Assembly (NCBI RefSeq): GCF_021730395.1
Contig: NC_069367.1
Location: forward strand, 9,856,501 to 9,920,500
Source: Mercenaria mercenaria
Taxonomy: Eukaryota > Mollusca > Bivalvia > Venerida > Veneridae
DNA length: 64,000 nucleotides
Direction: 5' to 3'
Positions 42,556 through 54,372 of the stretch are shown here, piece after piece. The notes under the pieces were generated by a model that saw only the letters and a program-made list of their open reading frames with translations, made no database searches and was not told where the DNA came from. Both the position numbers and the translations under genes were made by a program. Positions within the stretch are counted from its first letter, which is position 1. Each line of letters starts with the position of its first letter.

Positions 42556-43634
42556 AACTAGAGCCATCACTAAAGGTGATGAATGTACCCCCTGCATGCA
42601 CTGACACAGTACGTTGCAATTTGACGCACACAAGACTGCATAATTATGTGGACTGTATGTATATAGACTGTATGTATACAGTATAGTAACAAAAAAGAAA
42701 GTCCCATAACTATGCAGAATATTTATCTAAAAGAATGTAAACATGGACCATGCACAACTAGGGTTGGTACTGATCACTTGTCTTAAGTTTCATTAAATTG
42801 TGTGCAAGGGTTTGGTAGATTAGGCACGCACAAGATTGCATATGCAGACTGTATGTACATAGTATGTTCACAAGAAACAAAGTCCCATAACTCTGCAATT
42901 TTTGTCGCTGGAAGAACCTAACATGCCCCATGCACAACTACTGTTGTTACTGATCACTTGTGTGAAGTTTCATTAAATTGTGTCAAGGGGATGAGGAGAG
43001 ATGGTGCGCACAAGATTGTGTCTATGTATATAGTATAGTAACAAAAAAACAAAGTCCCATAACTCTGCAATTTTTTTTTCTGAAAGAACCTAACATGCCC
43101 CATGCACAACTACTGTTGTTACTGATCACTTGTGTGAAGTTTCATTAAATTGTGTCAAGGGGATGAGGAGAGATGGTGCGCACAAGATTGTGTCTATGTA
43201 TATATATATAGTAACAAAAAAAACAAAGTTCCAAAGCTCTGCATTTTTTTTCTAAAAGAACCTAACATGCCCCATGCACAACTACCGTCGGTACTGATCA
43301 CCTGTGTGAAGTTTCATTAAATTGTGTCAAGGGGATGAGGAGAGATGGTGCGCATAAGATTGTGTCTATGTATATAGTATAGTAACAAAAAAAAAAACAA
43401 AGTCCCATAACTCTGCAATTTTTTTTTTCTAAAAGAACCTAACATGCCCCATGCACAACTACTGTTGGTACTGATCACTTGTGTGAAGTTTCATTAAATT
43501 CTGTCAAGGGGATAAGGAGAGATGGTGCGCACAAGATTGCGTCTACGGACAGACGGACGGACAGACAGACGGACAGACAGACAACCTGAAACCAGTATAC
43601 CCCCCTTACAACTTTGTTGTCTGGGGGTACAATT
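42556..43634 (-). repeat. Tandem-core mobile element (family E7)
   Basis: Five units of about 160-185 bp are marked by AAAGTCCCATAACTCTGC near 42698, 42879, 43039, 43224 and 43399. A (GACA/GACG)n tract lies at 43553-43582. In minus orientation the 3' end is the hairpin CATCAC-CTTTA-GTGATG followed by GCTCTAGTT. GTACCCCC/GGGGGTAC is a subterminal inverted repeat at 42585 and 43623. Confidence 0.75.
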
Positions 43635-43665
43635 AACAACAGCATGCAATACAGTTCATTACCCA

Positions 43666-43728
43666 GTTAACCTTTAGCAAGTGATTCTGCCTTTGCGACC
43701 AGTGATCAGCCTGCACGCGGAGCAAATG
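43666..43728 (-). mobile_element. MITE family B fragment B3
   Basis: Only the end with TTCTGCCTTTGCGACCAGTG and GATCAGCCTGCAC survives. Confidence 0.45.
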
Positions 43729-43734
43729 GTTTAT

Positions 43735-44290
43735 TGTTTGTTGTTTTCAGATCTGTCTCAGGTATTCAGCAAATTTGTAAACAAACACTCCAAAACCACA
43801 CAGCTTCTAAAAACATAAATTGGAGCGAAAATCATGAATTAATATTGTTTTTACTACAAACGAGTTTTGAGGAAATAGGTGCGCGAAAAATACACAGGGT
43901 GTGTTCAAAATCACGTTCATGTTTTTTAATCATTACTGTCGCTAGGGAATGTCATTAATAATAACACGGACATTACATTAAACGACCACAAAACTCTCAA
44001 ATCTACAGAATGATTTAATACACGTATACATATGAAACCGTTAAAACAACTAAAACTTAACAGGACATTTATCACAAATGGAGCTCATGATTTTTTTTTA
44101 AATCTATTAATAATACTTTAAACATATCCTTGGCAGTTTAACCAACATGTTCTTACCATCTTTGTAGATCTTTAAACTTAAGATTTTTTCTTTGAACTTC
44201 ATCTCCCGATGAATTTTCTTAATCTTTTTATAAGACAGGAATTTTAAATACACCAATGTCCACATTGCACGTGTTTATATTTTTATATAT
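43735..44290. other. Intergenic, nothing recognised
   Basis: The 74-codon frame at 43734 has no supporting feature. Confidence 0.4.
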
Positions 44291-44476
44291 GAGCCACGCC
44301 ATGAGAAAACCAACATATTGCGTTTGGGGCCAGCATCCGCGCAGTCGGACCAGGATCCATGCTGTTCGCTAACGGTTTTTCTGATTACAATAGGCTTTGA
44401 AAGCGAACAGCATGGATCCTGACCAGACTGTGCGGATGCGCAAACACAATATGTTAGTTTTCTCATTGCACGGCTC
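44291..44476. mobile_element. MITE family A, shortened copy A6
   Basis: Both arms are shortened; the termini are intact and flanked by ATAT on both sides. Confidence 0.85.
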
Positions 44477-44518
44477 ATATATTGTATTTTTCAAATTTTG
44501 GGTGGTGGGCCTATAGTG

Positions 44519-44573
44519 ACAGTCGGTAATTTCCGTAAGATGACGTACTCTCGTTTTGAAATTCGGCATTCTT

Positions 44574-44616
<43 letters not shown>

Positions 44617-44712
44617 CTGACCACGCACGTGACTTTCCATAAAAACCGAAGAATGCCGAAATAGCATATGGAGAATACGTAATTTTGCCGATTATCATTA
44701 CAGGTCCACTAC
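44519..44712. mobile_element. Foldback family C, copy C4, with (AT)n at its centre
   Basis: Left arm CGGTAATTTCCGT ... TTCGGCATTCTTCGG; right arm CCGAAGAATGCCGAA ... inverted. An (AT)n run at 44577-44612 has expanded between the arms. Confidence 0.75.
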
Positions 44713-44926
44713 CTTAACCATTACCCTGCTAAATTTCTATAATGAACTTGTCCGTCTTTCAATTTGGACAGTACCATTAACTGTTAAAAGGGGTGCTTAC
44801 CAAAACGATACTGACTAATGGCGAACAGTGCATATCATGACCAGACTGCACGGATGATCAAGCTGGTCATGATCTACACTGGTCGCAAAGGCAGAAACAG
44901 TCGTGTCCAGCATGATAAGGGTTAAA
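44713..44926 (+). mobile_element. MITE family B, copy B4
   Basis: Abuts family C copy C4. It starts TTAACCATTACCCTGCTAAA and ends CAGCATGATAAGGGTTAA, so TTAACC.../...GGTTAA are inverted ends. Confidence 0.8.
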
Positions 44927-45842
44927 GTAATACATTTTTTTTTCATATCAGCTATTAAGCCGTTTGCATTTAGATCAAGCACTGAATATTAATGATCAGA
45001 AATAAAAAAAAAAACAAAAAAAACAAAAAAAAAAAAAACAAACAAACGATAAGTTAACTTTATGAACCCTGTTTGTATGTCTTTTTAAGTTAATTTTTTT
45101 TGAAGTGTTTTGGTTCTCGCCCTTAAATTATTCAGTTCGTGCTCTTTGAAAACCCATCCTATCATACTTTTCTCATAAGTAATACCGTTGGCACAAGGTG
45201 TGTAAAGATATATCTTTAATAATATAATGATAGATGAAGTTTGGCCAGATCACTGACTTCAAAGTGTTTTTCATGTTATATCTTTGTCAGTAACGAGCGA
45301 CTGTCAAAACTGTCAAATTTTCTTGTCTTTTTCCAAATCATTATTATGCATTTATGCAACATGAGTTGTCAGTTTATTGTGCATCATTACAATAATACAA
45401 TACATGTTAAACGCCAGCTGAATTGCATTTTTATGACATAAAAAAGACATATGCTAACAAGTATGTGTTTGGGCGGGCTCAAGAAATAACTTTTGAACTG
45501 TCTTAGAGAAGGGGCGACTGAATCGAGTTAATCGATAAACCGTTACATGTTAAGACATTAAATAGTCTTTTTTTTTTATCGATTTATACTTTTGAGTTAG
45601 CACTTATATGAGTTTAAATAAACAGGTTTGTCTCGATTAAGCTACTTATGTAAGTAAAACATTATTAATTATGTAAATAAAACATAAATAATGTTTTAAA
45701 GACCAACAATTTTCAGGTAAGATTTTATGTATTTAAGAGATAAAACATGGTATATCCAAATAAAGAACTTTCGTAATTTAAATGTATACAAACGAATAGC
45801 ATATCTTCAAAGCTTACGACTGACTCTACGAATTATTCGGAC

Positions 45843-46055
45843 CTTAACCTTTAGCGTGCTGGCGGCAATTAATTCTGCCTTTGCGACCAGTGCAGACCGT
45901 GATCAGCCTGCACATCCGTGCAGTCTGATCATGGTCTGCAGTGTTCGCTATTCAGTCAGTAAATTTTCAGTGAACAAACATTCGAATAATAAATGGTACT
46001 GCCCAAATTGAATGACAGACCAGTCCATTTTAGAAATTTAGCAGGCTAAGGTTAA
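45843..46055 (-). mobile_element. MITE family B, copy B5
   Basis: Opposite orientation to B4. It carries CTGCCTTTGCGACCAGTGCA, CATCCGTGCAGTCTGATCAT and GAAATTTAGCAGGCTAAGGTTAAA. Present in duplicated segment copy 1 only. Confidence 0.8.
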
Positions 46056-46273
46056 ATGATAACTTCAAATAGAGTGCACTCAACGGACCATATTTATTGT
46101 GAATAGTTCAGTTAATATTCAAAATATTACAAAGCATTAAAGAAAAGAAATACAATAAGTTTATAACTGTCATTTAAGCACAATTTCGGTAAGCGTTTAT
46201 TACAGATTTAAATTACGAAACCAGCAGTATAAATATCAGCAACATCAATGCGTCCAAAATTTAGATTTCTTTT

Positions 46274-46304
46274 TTTTTTGGGCGGGGGGGGGGGGGGGGG
46301 GGGC
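46274..46304. repeat. Poly(G) tract
   Basis: Over 20 G residues with few interruptions; length may be unreliable. Confidence 0.8.
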
Positions 46305-46716
46305 TTAGGGTCCCATTTTGCCCATTTTGAAAAGTGCTGATTTATGTTTTGGTGGTGTGGGGTTTGGTTTACGGAAAGCACTGACATTAATTCAGCTTAA
46401 GTATACCATGAAACTGAATTGTGCGCATGTTCAACCGGAAGCGAAATGCGAGAATTTACAACAACATTTACGGCAACCGTAACGTGCTTATTATTATTAT
46501 TATTATTATTCTGAACAATTACATAAACCTGAGATTTTAGCAGTTAAAACATTTAACAACACGAAGTATAATGAATTACTACAGTTCAATAAATTTGAAT
46601 TTACCCTCATCATCCTTAACATCAACACAGATTACAAGTACATATAAATTCATTAGACATAACATTATTAATTATTATGCGATTCACTACATAAAATTCA
46701 AATTAAGGTAATGAAG

Positions 46717-46916
46717 TACTGTAGACTGCCTGACATTCGCAATGGTTTTGTTTTCCCTAAAATGTCACACGTGAATTCAAAATATTCGTGAATTTTAATT
46801 TGCATCATGCCCTAAAACACAAGTATTCACGTTTCGCGTAATCTTAACACCGCGAATATGGCAGCTTACCATGAAATCGTTAAAAAAACATGCGCGAAAA
46901 TACCAAATCTACAGTA
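46717..46916. mobile_element. Short element with TACTGTAGA ends
   Basis: TACTGTAGA at left and TCTACAGTA at right form short inverted ends. The interior has TTCGCG and CGCGAA words. Its right end resembles the end of the minisatellite at 37071-37580. Confidence 0.5.
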
Positions 46917-47080
46917 AGTCAATGTCTTTATGAGTGCATTTGTAACAAATAATAAAACATAAATAAAGCGATTCATCACTATAAATGTAACCAAGGTACT
47001 TTTTTTTAAGTGTCGTTTGTTAAAAGAACCATCATAAAAAGTAAAATGACCTTTTCAAAACTAATCCCATATATTTCCGA

Positions 47081-48716
47081 GGAGGGTCATTAAAAAAAGT
47101 CAGACTATAAACCCGTTTTGGCAACAAGGTGTGCTATTTTTAGCGTCCTACAAGGACTCTGTATATGAATGAGACCAAAATAGATTTTCTTTCATTACCC
47201 GATCGTTTTTAAGTTTGAATCTGTTTCTTTTGATTTCAGCTTTTACATTATATCTCGAAGTGACAAATCCAGCACGAAGTATGCTTTCAGTGAATTTGTG
47301 AAAAATACACTCTTTGCGATATTGGTTTTTTTTTCAGTTAAACAAATCAATTTTTGTTCAGAAAATTTCATTTCAGTAAGCATTGTAATTATTTTAAAGG
47401 ACATAAATCAAACTTTAAATTTCTTTTACAGCAAAATAAATGAAACTACTCCATCAACTAAACAAAGCAGTGTCATGTATTTAACAAACAACTGTATTCC
47501 AGTCTATCAACAAATACAATTTAAGTGATTTTACAATGATGTTTACAAAACCGAGGGAAAAGGTCAAATCTATCTAAACTGAAGAATAAAACATCAATAT
47601 TAGCCTATGCTGATAATACTCACCAACAGTGAATTTATGAATGTCAATTATTATTACATTACGTATGGGGAATATGCGCTACATACCGTATTTTTGCAAC
47701 ACATCACATTTTGGCAAAACAAATCCAAAATCATCTTCCAGGCAACCTAAAATTAATTAATTTTAATCATTGCTTTCTTCTAATCACACACTATACAGTC
47801 GGGTAATGGTCAAGGTTATACTGCTAAAAACTATTAAAAAACTGTTTATCATTAAATATAAAGTGCTAGGTAACATGGCTAGATATACCCATACCACGGA
47901 ACTGCATGAGTTTAATCCACCCACTTACCACGTCTATCACATTGCGGTCAACTCAGAACTTTAAAGGCTCATAATACCTTTGTTTAAAATGTGGCTGCCA
48001 CATTTTCCGTTATGAATACGAAATACATTAATTTCTTGTTAAATCCTATTTCTGATAATTACTTTCATAAACATTTATCAAAGGTCTGAAATTGCTGAAT
48101 ATACTAGAATGTTGTATTGAATCTATCGTTTTTTTATTACCTACCTTTATGTCTCTTACACAGTTCATGTACACTATTAAAAGTAGTGCTTTTCTTACCA
48201 TGTAAGTACGCATAACATCTATTTGGAAAGCTGTTTCATCTGTTTTTTAAGATACTTTTTTCAAGCATGATGGACCTTTAAACAATGACACGATACTGGA
48301 GTGGAGAGCAAATAGCTAAAGGTAATGGATATTCAAGCTATTTACGTTCTCTTACAACAAACAATCCGCAAGAGTCTGATCGTTTTGAAAATTTGCTCCG
48401 CAAGAAATTGATGTCCATAACTTTCATTTTGTCTTGATAATGGAATGTCTTTTCCAAAGTTGCTTTCATTTATAGGAGGATTTTTGGCCACTATAGAACT
48501 TTTAATGATCTGCAATATCTTCAACCAAGATATATTCAGTGGTAACTTTAGCTCCTGCATGTTCGACCTGCTTTAAATCTTTTTCTGCAATGTCGCTAGA
48601 GTTCGTTGTGCATCCAGAGTTCCTACGTACAACGCATGCCAGAATACATGCACATTGTACGCACACACAATAAAAGATGGAAAGGAGACAGTCAGCCTTT
48701 TTACCATCCAACTGTG
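47081..48716. other. Intergenic
   Basis: Part (47360-47580) matches 39640-39870. A 69-codon minus-strand frame (48502-48711) has a hydrophobic Cys-rich start but no splice context or known domain; not called. Confidence 0.35.
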
Positions 48717-49063
48717 TTAAAGGGACTAACCCACATATTTAGGCGAAAAATAATTATTCTCAAAAATCCATAAAAAGTGAGACCTCTTAAAGTGACAAGT
48801 GGTACAAACTGCTTGATATAAGATTTTTACAAGTTATTCTTATAAATAACCAAAAATATTGTGCAGGAGGTAGTAAACCGTTGCAACGCTTCTGAAATAA
48901 TGTAGAAAATCTGCATTCTTCTTGCATTTTTACCAATATCTAACTTTTATTTTCACCCACCTTTTCACTTTTCAGTGTCATATATACTAGTACATTTTAT
49001 GCCAAACTTGGTGGCGATGAACATGTGAAATTTCACCTAAAATGTGGGCGGGTAGCTTTAACC
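48717..49063. mobile_element. MITE-like element with inverted ends
   Basis: TTAAAGGGACTAACCCACAT at left matches the complement of ATGTGGGCGGGTAGCTTTAA at right with a few mismatches. The interior is AT-rich. Confidence 0.5.
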
Positions 49064-49449
49064 TTTTGGTAGGGATGGACCTTAAGAATATCTTAAGTCA
49101 AGCCTGGGAGAATGTATGTACTAAAATTTGACAATTGTTGATAAATTACCGATCATAATTCTATCTCATTTTGCTTGTAAAGCGTTTATTTTAAAGAAGG
49201 TAATGTACTGTGGCAAAATTTTGATTACATTTTCTTGGGAAGTTTTATGTTTACTGATTTTTCATAATCAGCACGAATTTTTCAACACAAACTATGTGTT
49301 TAATAATAGAAAATAAAGGTATATACATTAGTTTTGTTTGCATTGTTTTGGTAAAATATTCACAAAAGCCCCAAATAATTACATTCGCTAAATGTTTTGC
49401 ATAGAAAAGAAAAAAAAAAACACGTTTATTTTCGTATAAACAAAACCGG
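49064..49449. other. Intergenic, nothing recognised
   Basis: No gene or repeat supported. Confidence 0.4.
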
Positions 49450-49713
49450 TGCAATAATATCAAGGTTGGCTATGCAATGATATCAAGGTTGGCAATGCAA
49501 TAATATCAAGGTTGGCTATGCAATGATATCAAGGTTGGCTATGCAATGATATCAAGGTTGGCAATGCAATAATATCAAGGTTGGCTACGCAATGATATCA
49601 AGGTTGGCTATGCAATGATATCAAGGTTGGCAATGCAATAATATCAAGGTTGGCTACGCAATGATATCAAGGTTAGCTCTTTCTGCGAGAATGCAATAAT
49701 ATCAAGGTTGGCC
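49450..49713. repeat. 23-bp minisatellite with 69-bp higher-order pattern
   Basis: About eleven units of AATGATATCAAGGTTGGCTA plus TGC. Variants CAATGCAATAA, CTATGCAATGA and CTACGCAATGA alternate so that every third unit carries the CAAT...AATAA form, giving a 69-bp super-unit. The last units are irregular. Confidence 0.9.
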
Positions 49714-50502
49714 CTGCGAGATTGCACGTTCGATCTGACGCCATTCAAAAAACATGAACAAAATGATGGCATTGTAAAAATTCTTGCGAATTTCAAAAAG
49801 AACATTTAATTACAGATAAAACTAGTATTTCTGGCGTGAATCGATACGACTGTGTGATTTTTTTCTATGATATAAGGATAATTTGAAGAAAAACAAAGGA
49901 GGAAGGCGAATTACAATTTAACGTGGGCAGGTCTTTTCTGACGCTGACAATATCGATATTCCGGCATTTATTTTGATTTTCTGATACTCGTGGATAGCAA
50001 ACCACATATTTTTGTGGCATGTAAATGTAGGGGTTCAGTGCATTTTTATGTGCGTTTAAATGGGTATAAACCAGATTGGAACTTGTTGCAGATCCACGAA
50101 ATCGCGCTAGCGATTCTGGAATGATTTTCAAGTCCCAATATGGTTTATACCCATTTAAAAATACACAAAATAGCATTTAATTCTTATATAAAGCATTTAG
50201 TATAGCGGACATTGGACTGTCTAATTATCTTATTATTAGTACTAGTGCTAGAAAACGTTTCCATGAAATATGTCCGATATAACATATGTAATAAATTATG
50301 TTAATTAAATGCTAAATAATTTACCAGTTAAGTTTAATTACATTAGACAGACGACACAGCTTACACATGAGTGTCAATGACACTTACACGCGAATAAATT
50401 ATCAAAATTAACCAAATCTATGAATTAGAAAACATATATATCTGTTCGTAACATGTTACACTACATAGAAACAATTGAATACGGATAACTTAACTTGGAA
50501 AG
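49714..50502. other. Intergenic with an inverted repeat
   Basis: ATTTTTATGTGCGTTTAAATGGGTATAAACCA at 50043 onward and its near-complement ending at 50165 form arms of about 35 bp around a spacer of about 60 bp: a foldback of about 125 bp. No gene seen. Confidence 0.45.
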
Positions 50503-50735
50503 GTATTCATGAGTTATTTAGCTATCAGTTATTATAATTACATAATACTAAGAGAGATATTCATGAGTTATTTAGCTATCAATTATTATAATTACATAAT
50601 ATTAAGAGAGATATTCATGAGTTATTTAGCTATCAATTCTTATAATTACATAATACTAAGAGAGATATTCATGAGTTATTTAGCTATCAATTATTATAAT
50701 TACATAATACTAAGATATTCATGAGTTATTAGCTT
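50503..50735. repeat. 54-bp minisatellite, four copies
   Basis: TATTCATGAGTTATTTAGCT opens each unit, with a shorter fifth copy. Because 54 is divisible by 3 the array stays open in one frame (18-residue repeat), but no start context or domain supports translation. Confidence 0.9.
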
Positions 50736-51789
50736 ATTATTATTATTATTATTATTACATAATACAAATTTAGATGTTTACCTGCTAATTATTATAATTA
50801 CATAACACCAAGAGCGAAAGTTGTTTTAAAACTAATGCACTTTATATATTCGTTTGGTATAAAATACGGAAAAAACGCCTTTTCAAATTTTTCAATTACA
50901 AGATATTATGCATACTGAAGAATTGGGCAAAAATCGATTCTATTATCTTTCCTTGTTTATTGAGATCAACGCTATACCTTGTTGTCTCCCTTCGACCGTC
51001 TAGCTAAATATCGATCACTATCGGATATTTTTTAGATCTTAATGGTTCGGTTATCTCCGCTTATCGTATCACGGGAGGTGCCGATCATAAAAAAAAAAAC
51101 AAGGATTATGGATTAGAGATCTCCTGTAAAAACGTAGTGGGAAGGGTGAATTATTTTACACCAATTTTAAGTACCGGTAAAACAACAACAGCAAATATAG
51201 TCATCAACTTGGTTTAATTCTGTTTTTCAATAATGTAAAATACGGAACGGAAAAAAGAAGACACTACGTTATTTATTCTTTTATTTTGCATAGTCAAAGA
51301 GCTATAAAAAAGTGTTTTATACTTCTTTGGCATAGTATATGAAAATATGATCAACACTATATTATTTTCTTTATATTTTACATTAAAGAAACTGAGACAT
51401 AAAAACAAATATAAATACACAAAATCATGTATATTAGGCGAGGATAACATACATATACATGAAACTACTATTATCTTAAAAAATAGAAAGCAGGAAAAAA
51501 AACATCTTTTTTAAAAGTGCTTACAAACTTGACAATTTCATTTTCAGTTATTATAAATGGATGTGAAATGCGTTTTTTATTATTATTATTAATCATATTT
51601 AACTTGTGAGGATACACATATTCTTACATGCAGTTCCTTATGTCTAGTTTACATATATACTGTTCAGTGATGTTTTATTGAAATAAATGATGAATTCACT
51701 TTAAGGGTCGTTTGAGCGTCCTTATTATAGTTATATTTTCAAGAGGTTGTCCTAAATCTATTCGTTACATCCTAGCACACTTTAAGGAT
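50736..51789. other. Intergenic, nothing recognised
   Basis: A short (TTA)n run near 50733-50757. No gene supported. Confidence 0.4.
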
Positions 51790-52298
51790 ATAGGTAACAG
51801 GGATGGGACACCTCGTAAAAAGATATATATTTAAAACTATAATGATGGATGGAATTCGGTCAGATCACTGACTTCATAGCGTTTTAAATGTTATGTCTTT
51901 GTCAGTAACGAGCGGCTGTCAAAAACGTCAGATTTTCTTTCCTTTCCCAAATTATTATTTTGAATTTGCAACATGAGTTGTCAATTTATCGTGCATCATT
52001 GTGAGAATACAGTAAACGCCAGCTGGATTGCATTAACATGAAATGTACAGGATATATGCTTAAAAGTTAAGGTTGTGGCCGCAGAGTTCAAGAAGTAAAA
52101 TGAATAATTAAAAGTATTCAATCAGAACTGAAAAAAATATATGATTTTTATTACTTGTTTTAACATTTTATAGCCTCATATTTATTGAAATGTAATGTAC
52201 TTGAGTAAAAACATTTTTATTTTATTTTAATAAACATGCATGGGCGGAATGATATTAGCTGAAGACAAATTCCCATACTTCCGATTTACATAATAATT

Positions 52299-52533
52299 GA
52301 GCCGTGCCATGAGAAAATCAACATAGTGGGTTGGCGACCAGCATGGAGCCAGACCAGCCTGCGCATCCGCGCAGTCTGGTCAGGATCCATGCTGTTCGCT
52401 AACAGTTTCTCTAATTGCTATAGGCTCTGAAAGCGAACAGCATGGATCCTGAACAGACTGCGCGGATGCACAGGCTGGTCTGGATCCATGCTGGTCGCAA
52501 AGCCACTATGTTGGTTTTCTCATGGCACGGCTC
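52299..52533. mobile_element. MITE family A, copy A7
   Basis: Full length, 235 bp, flanked by AATT on both sides. Confidence 0.9.
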
Positions 52534-53383
52534 AATTATGAGTAAATTCTTCAATATCTAAAGAAAAAAGTTTCATACTTTGATGCATTAAAAGCATTTC
52601 TGCTAAGGTTATGACTGACTTAACGAAGGAGATCTTCAGAAATTGCAAAGCATCAAATATTTAAGGAGAATTTATGATTGTTGCCTCATTTTCATAAATC
52701 ATTTCAGTCTCTATTAATAGAACATTTCCAAAGATAAACGGTTGTGTGGTCCAAAGTGCATGGCGGTACGATCTGGCGGTTTTCTGCCTCATTTTCCTCG
52801 GTCAATGACCGCAATCCATGCTTACTTCCGATGGCACAACGCGCCGAACAGAATGCGAACGACAGAGCAATACCTTTTGTCATTTATCTCAGTAACTTAA
52901 GCTTCAACGTGCGATGATGATATCACCCAATAGATCTATATTCAGCAAACTCGGTGACGTCATGATTTAAAATCTACCCATCATAATTGTATATTTTTTT
53001 CAGATAAAGCGTTACTTTTAGGCTTGCCCAACGTCAAATAAAGATACCAATACATGTAATTAGGGTCATATGGTTTTAAATGAATAATTTTCCTTTTCGG
53101 AGAATTGGGGTTGGGTTTTTTGGAGAACATAATTATATTGGCTTGAGCATTTGAGGTTATTACAGCATAACATCAACACAAATTACACACATATATAAAT
53201 TCATTAGGCATTACACCATTAATTATTATTTGATTCATGAGATAGAAATTCAAATTAAAGTAATGAAATAACTCAATATTCGCATGACTGCCTTCTAAAA
53301 CAAAGGTCCTACCATAAATATACCGATTTATCATGTTAAGGTAGAGTAACTGTTCATTTTTTCAGAAAGTGTCATTTGTATAT

Positions 53384-53618
53384 GAGCCGCGCCATGAGAA
53401 AATCAACATAGTAGGTTTGCGACCAGCATGGATCCAGACCAGCCTGCGCATCCGCGCAGTCTGGTCAGGATCCATGCTGTTCGCTAAAAGTTTCTCTAAT
53501 TCCAATAGGCTTTGAAAGCGAACAGCATGGATCCTGACCAGACTGCGCGGATGCGCAGGCTGGTCTGGATCCATGCTGGTCGCAAACGCACTATGTTGGT
53601 TTTCTCATGGCATGGCTC
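53384..53618. mobile_element. MITE family A, copy A8
   Basis: Full length, 235 bp, flanked by ATAT on both sides; apparently absent from the collinear position in the 45185-47080 segment. Confidence 0.9.
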
Positions 53619-53670
53619 ATATAAAAACAGTCGTAATGAAAGTAGAGCAAAATGACCTTTAAATTTGATG

Positions 53671-54372
53671 ACAAATATACTGTCATGTTATGTAAATTAT
53701 TTCACTGGCATGGAAGCTACATGAAATGTTTTCTATATACATTTCATTTGATTTAGATAACAAATACGCTGAAAGATAATTTAAAATAGATTTTTACTCA
53801 ACGAAGGAAATGAAAAAAAACAATTATTTTTAAATCATGCGGACAGGTGTATAACCTCACCGAGTGAAATTCTCATAAACGTAGCGAGATTATTTTAAGT
53901 TACATACATATACATGCATCACAGGGCCACACGTCAAATAACTATTAGGACTTGAGCTGCCATCATCAGGCCTTTCGTCTGTAATCTCAGATATGTGTTT
54001 GTGACAAATATAATCATTTAAATGATGTCAAACAAATTTGAAAATCACATTTATCAATAATTTTTGTAAAATGTGCTGTTTTTATATGCAACCAGTTTGT
54101 AACTAGGAGTGTTTAAAACAGTTCTTTTGATTTTTGAAAAGTGCCTTTCTTATCAAATTGCTCAATATTTTAAGTTGAATTCATTTAAACAAGTCATGCA
54201 CTTAGTTCCTAGTACACATTCAAAGCAAGGCACTTCTAGGCGGCCAGTCCATAATACTGAAAAGCCTAGTATTACCCATAGCAATGGCAAATAAATATCC
54301 ATGCAAACATATGCATAAAGTGTCATTTTCTTTTCGGTATTGAAAAGCCTGACTTACTTAAACTTTAAATAA
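53671..54372. other. Region upstream of the SEA-mucin gene
   Basis: No promoter motif or convincing upstream exon was found. A 61-codon frame at 54109-54294 ends in a stop before the gene and is not called. Confidence 0.35.

Larger units (their letters stand above)
45185..47080 (+). repeat. Duplicated segment, copy 1
   Basis: Collinear with 51790-53670 at three separated anchors: CCAGATCACTGACTTCA at 45246 and its equivalent at 51861; ATATAAATTCATTAG at 46643 and 53192; and AAAATGACCTTT at 47042 and 53649. The middle is diverged and carries a different MITE. No gene is visible in either copy. Confidence 0.6.
51790..53670 (+). repeat. Duplicated segment, copy 2
   Basis: Partner of 45185-47080. 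It contains two family A MITEs (A7, A8) that copy 1 lacks. Copy 1 (GTGTCGTTTGTTAAAAGAAC at about 47010) gives the sequence without the A8 insertion. Confidence 0.6.

Noticed and set aside
48502-48711. 69-codon minus-strand frame with a signal-like, Cys-rich start
   Set aside because: No splice partner, poly(A) signal or known peptide family, so chance cannot be excluded.
50503-50735. 18-residue repeat protein in the 54-bp minisatellite
   Set aside because: The frame stays open only because the unit length is a multiple of three. AT-rich content and lack of context argue against translation.
54109-54294. 61-codon frame just upstream of the SEA-mucin gene
   Set aside because: It ends in a stop before the gene and no donor joins it in phase to 54385. 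I could not support it as the missing first exon.
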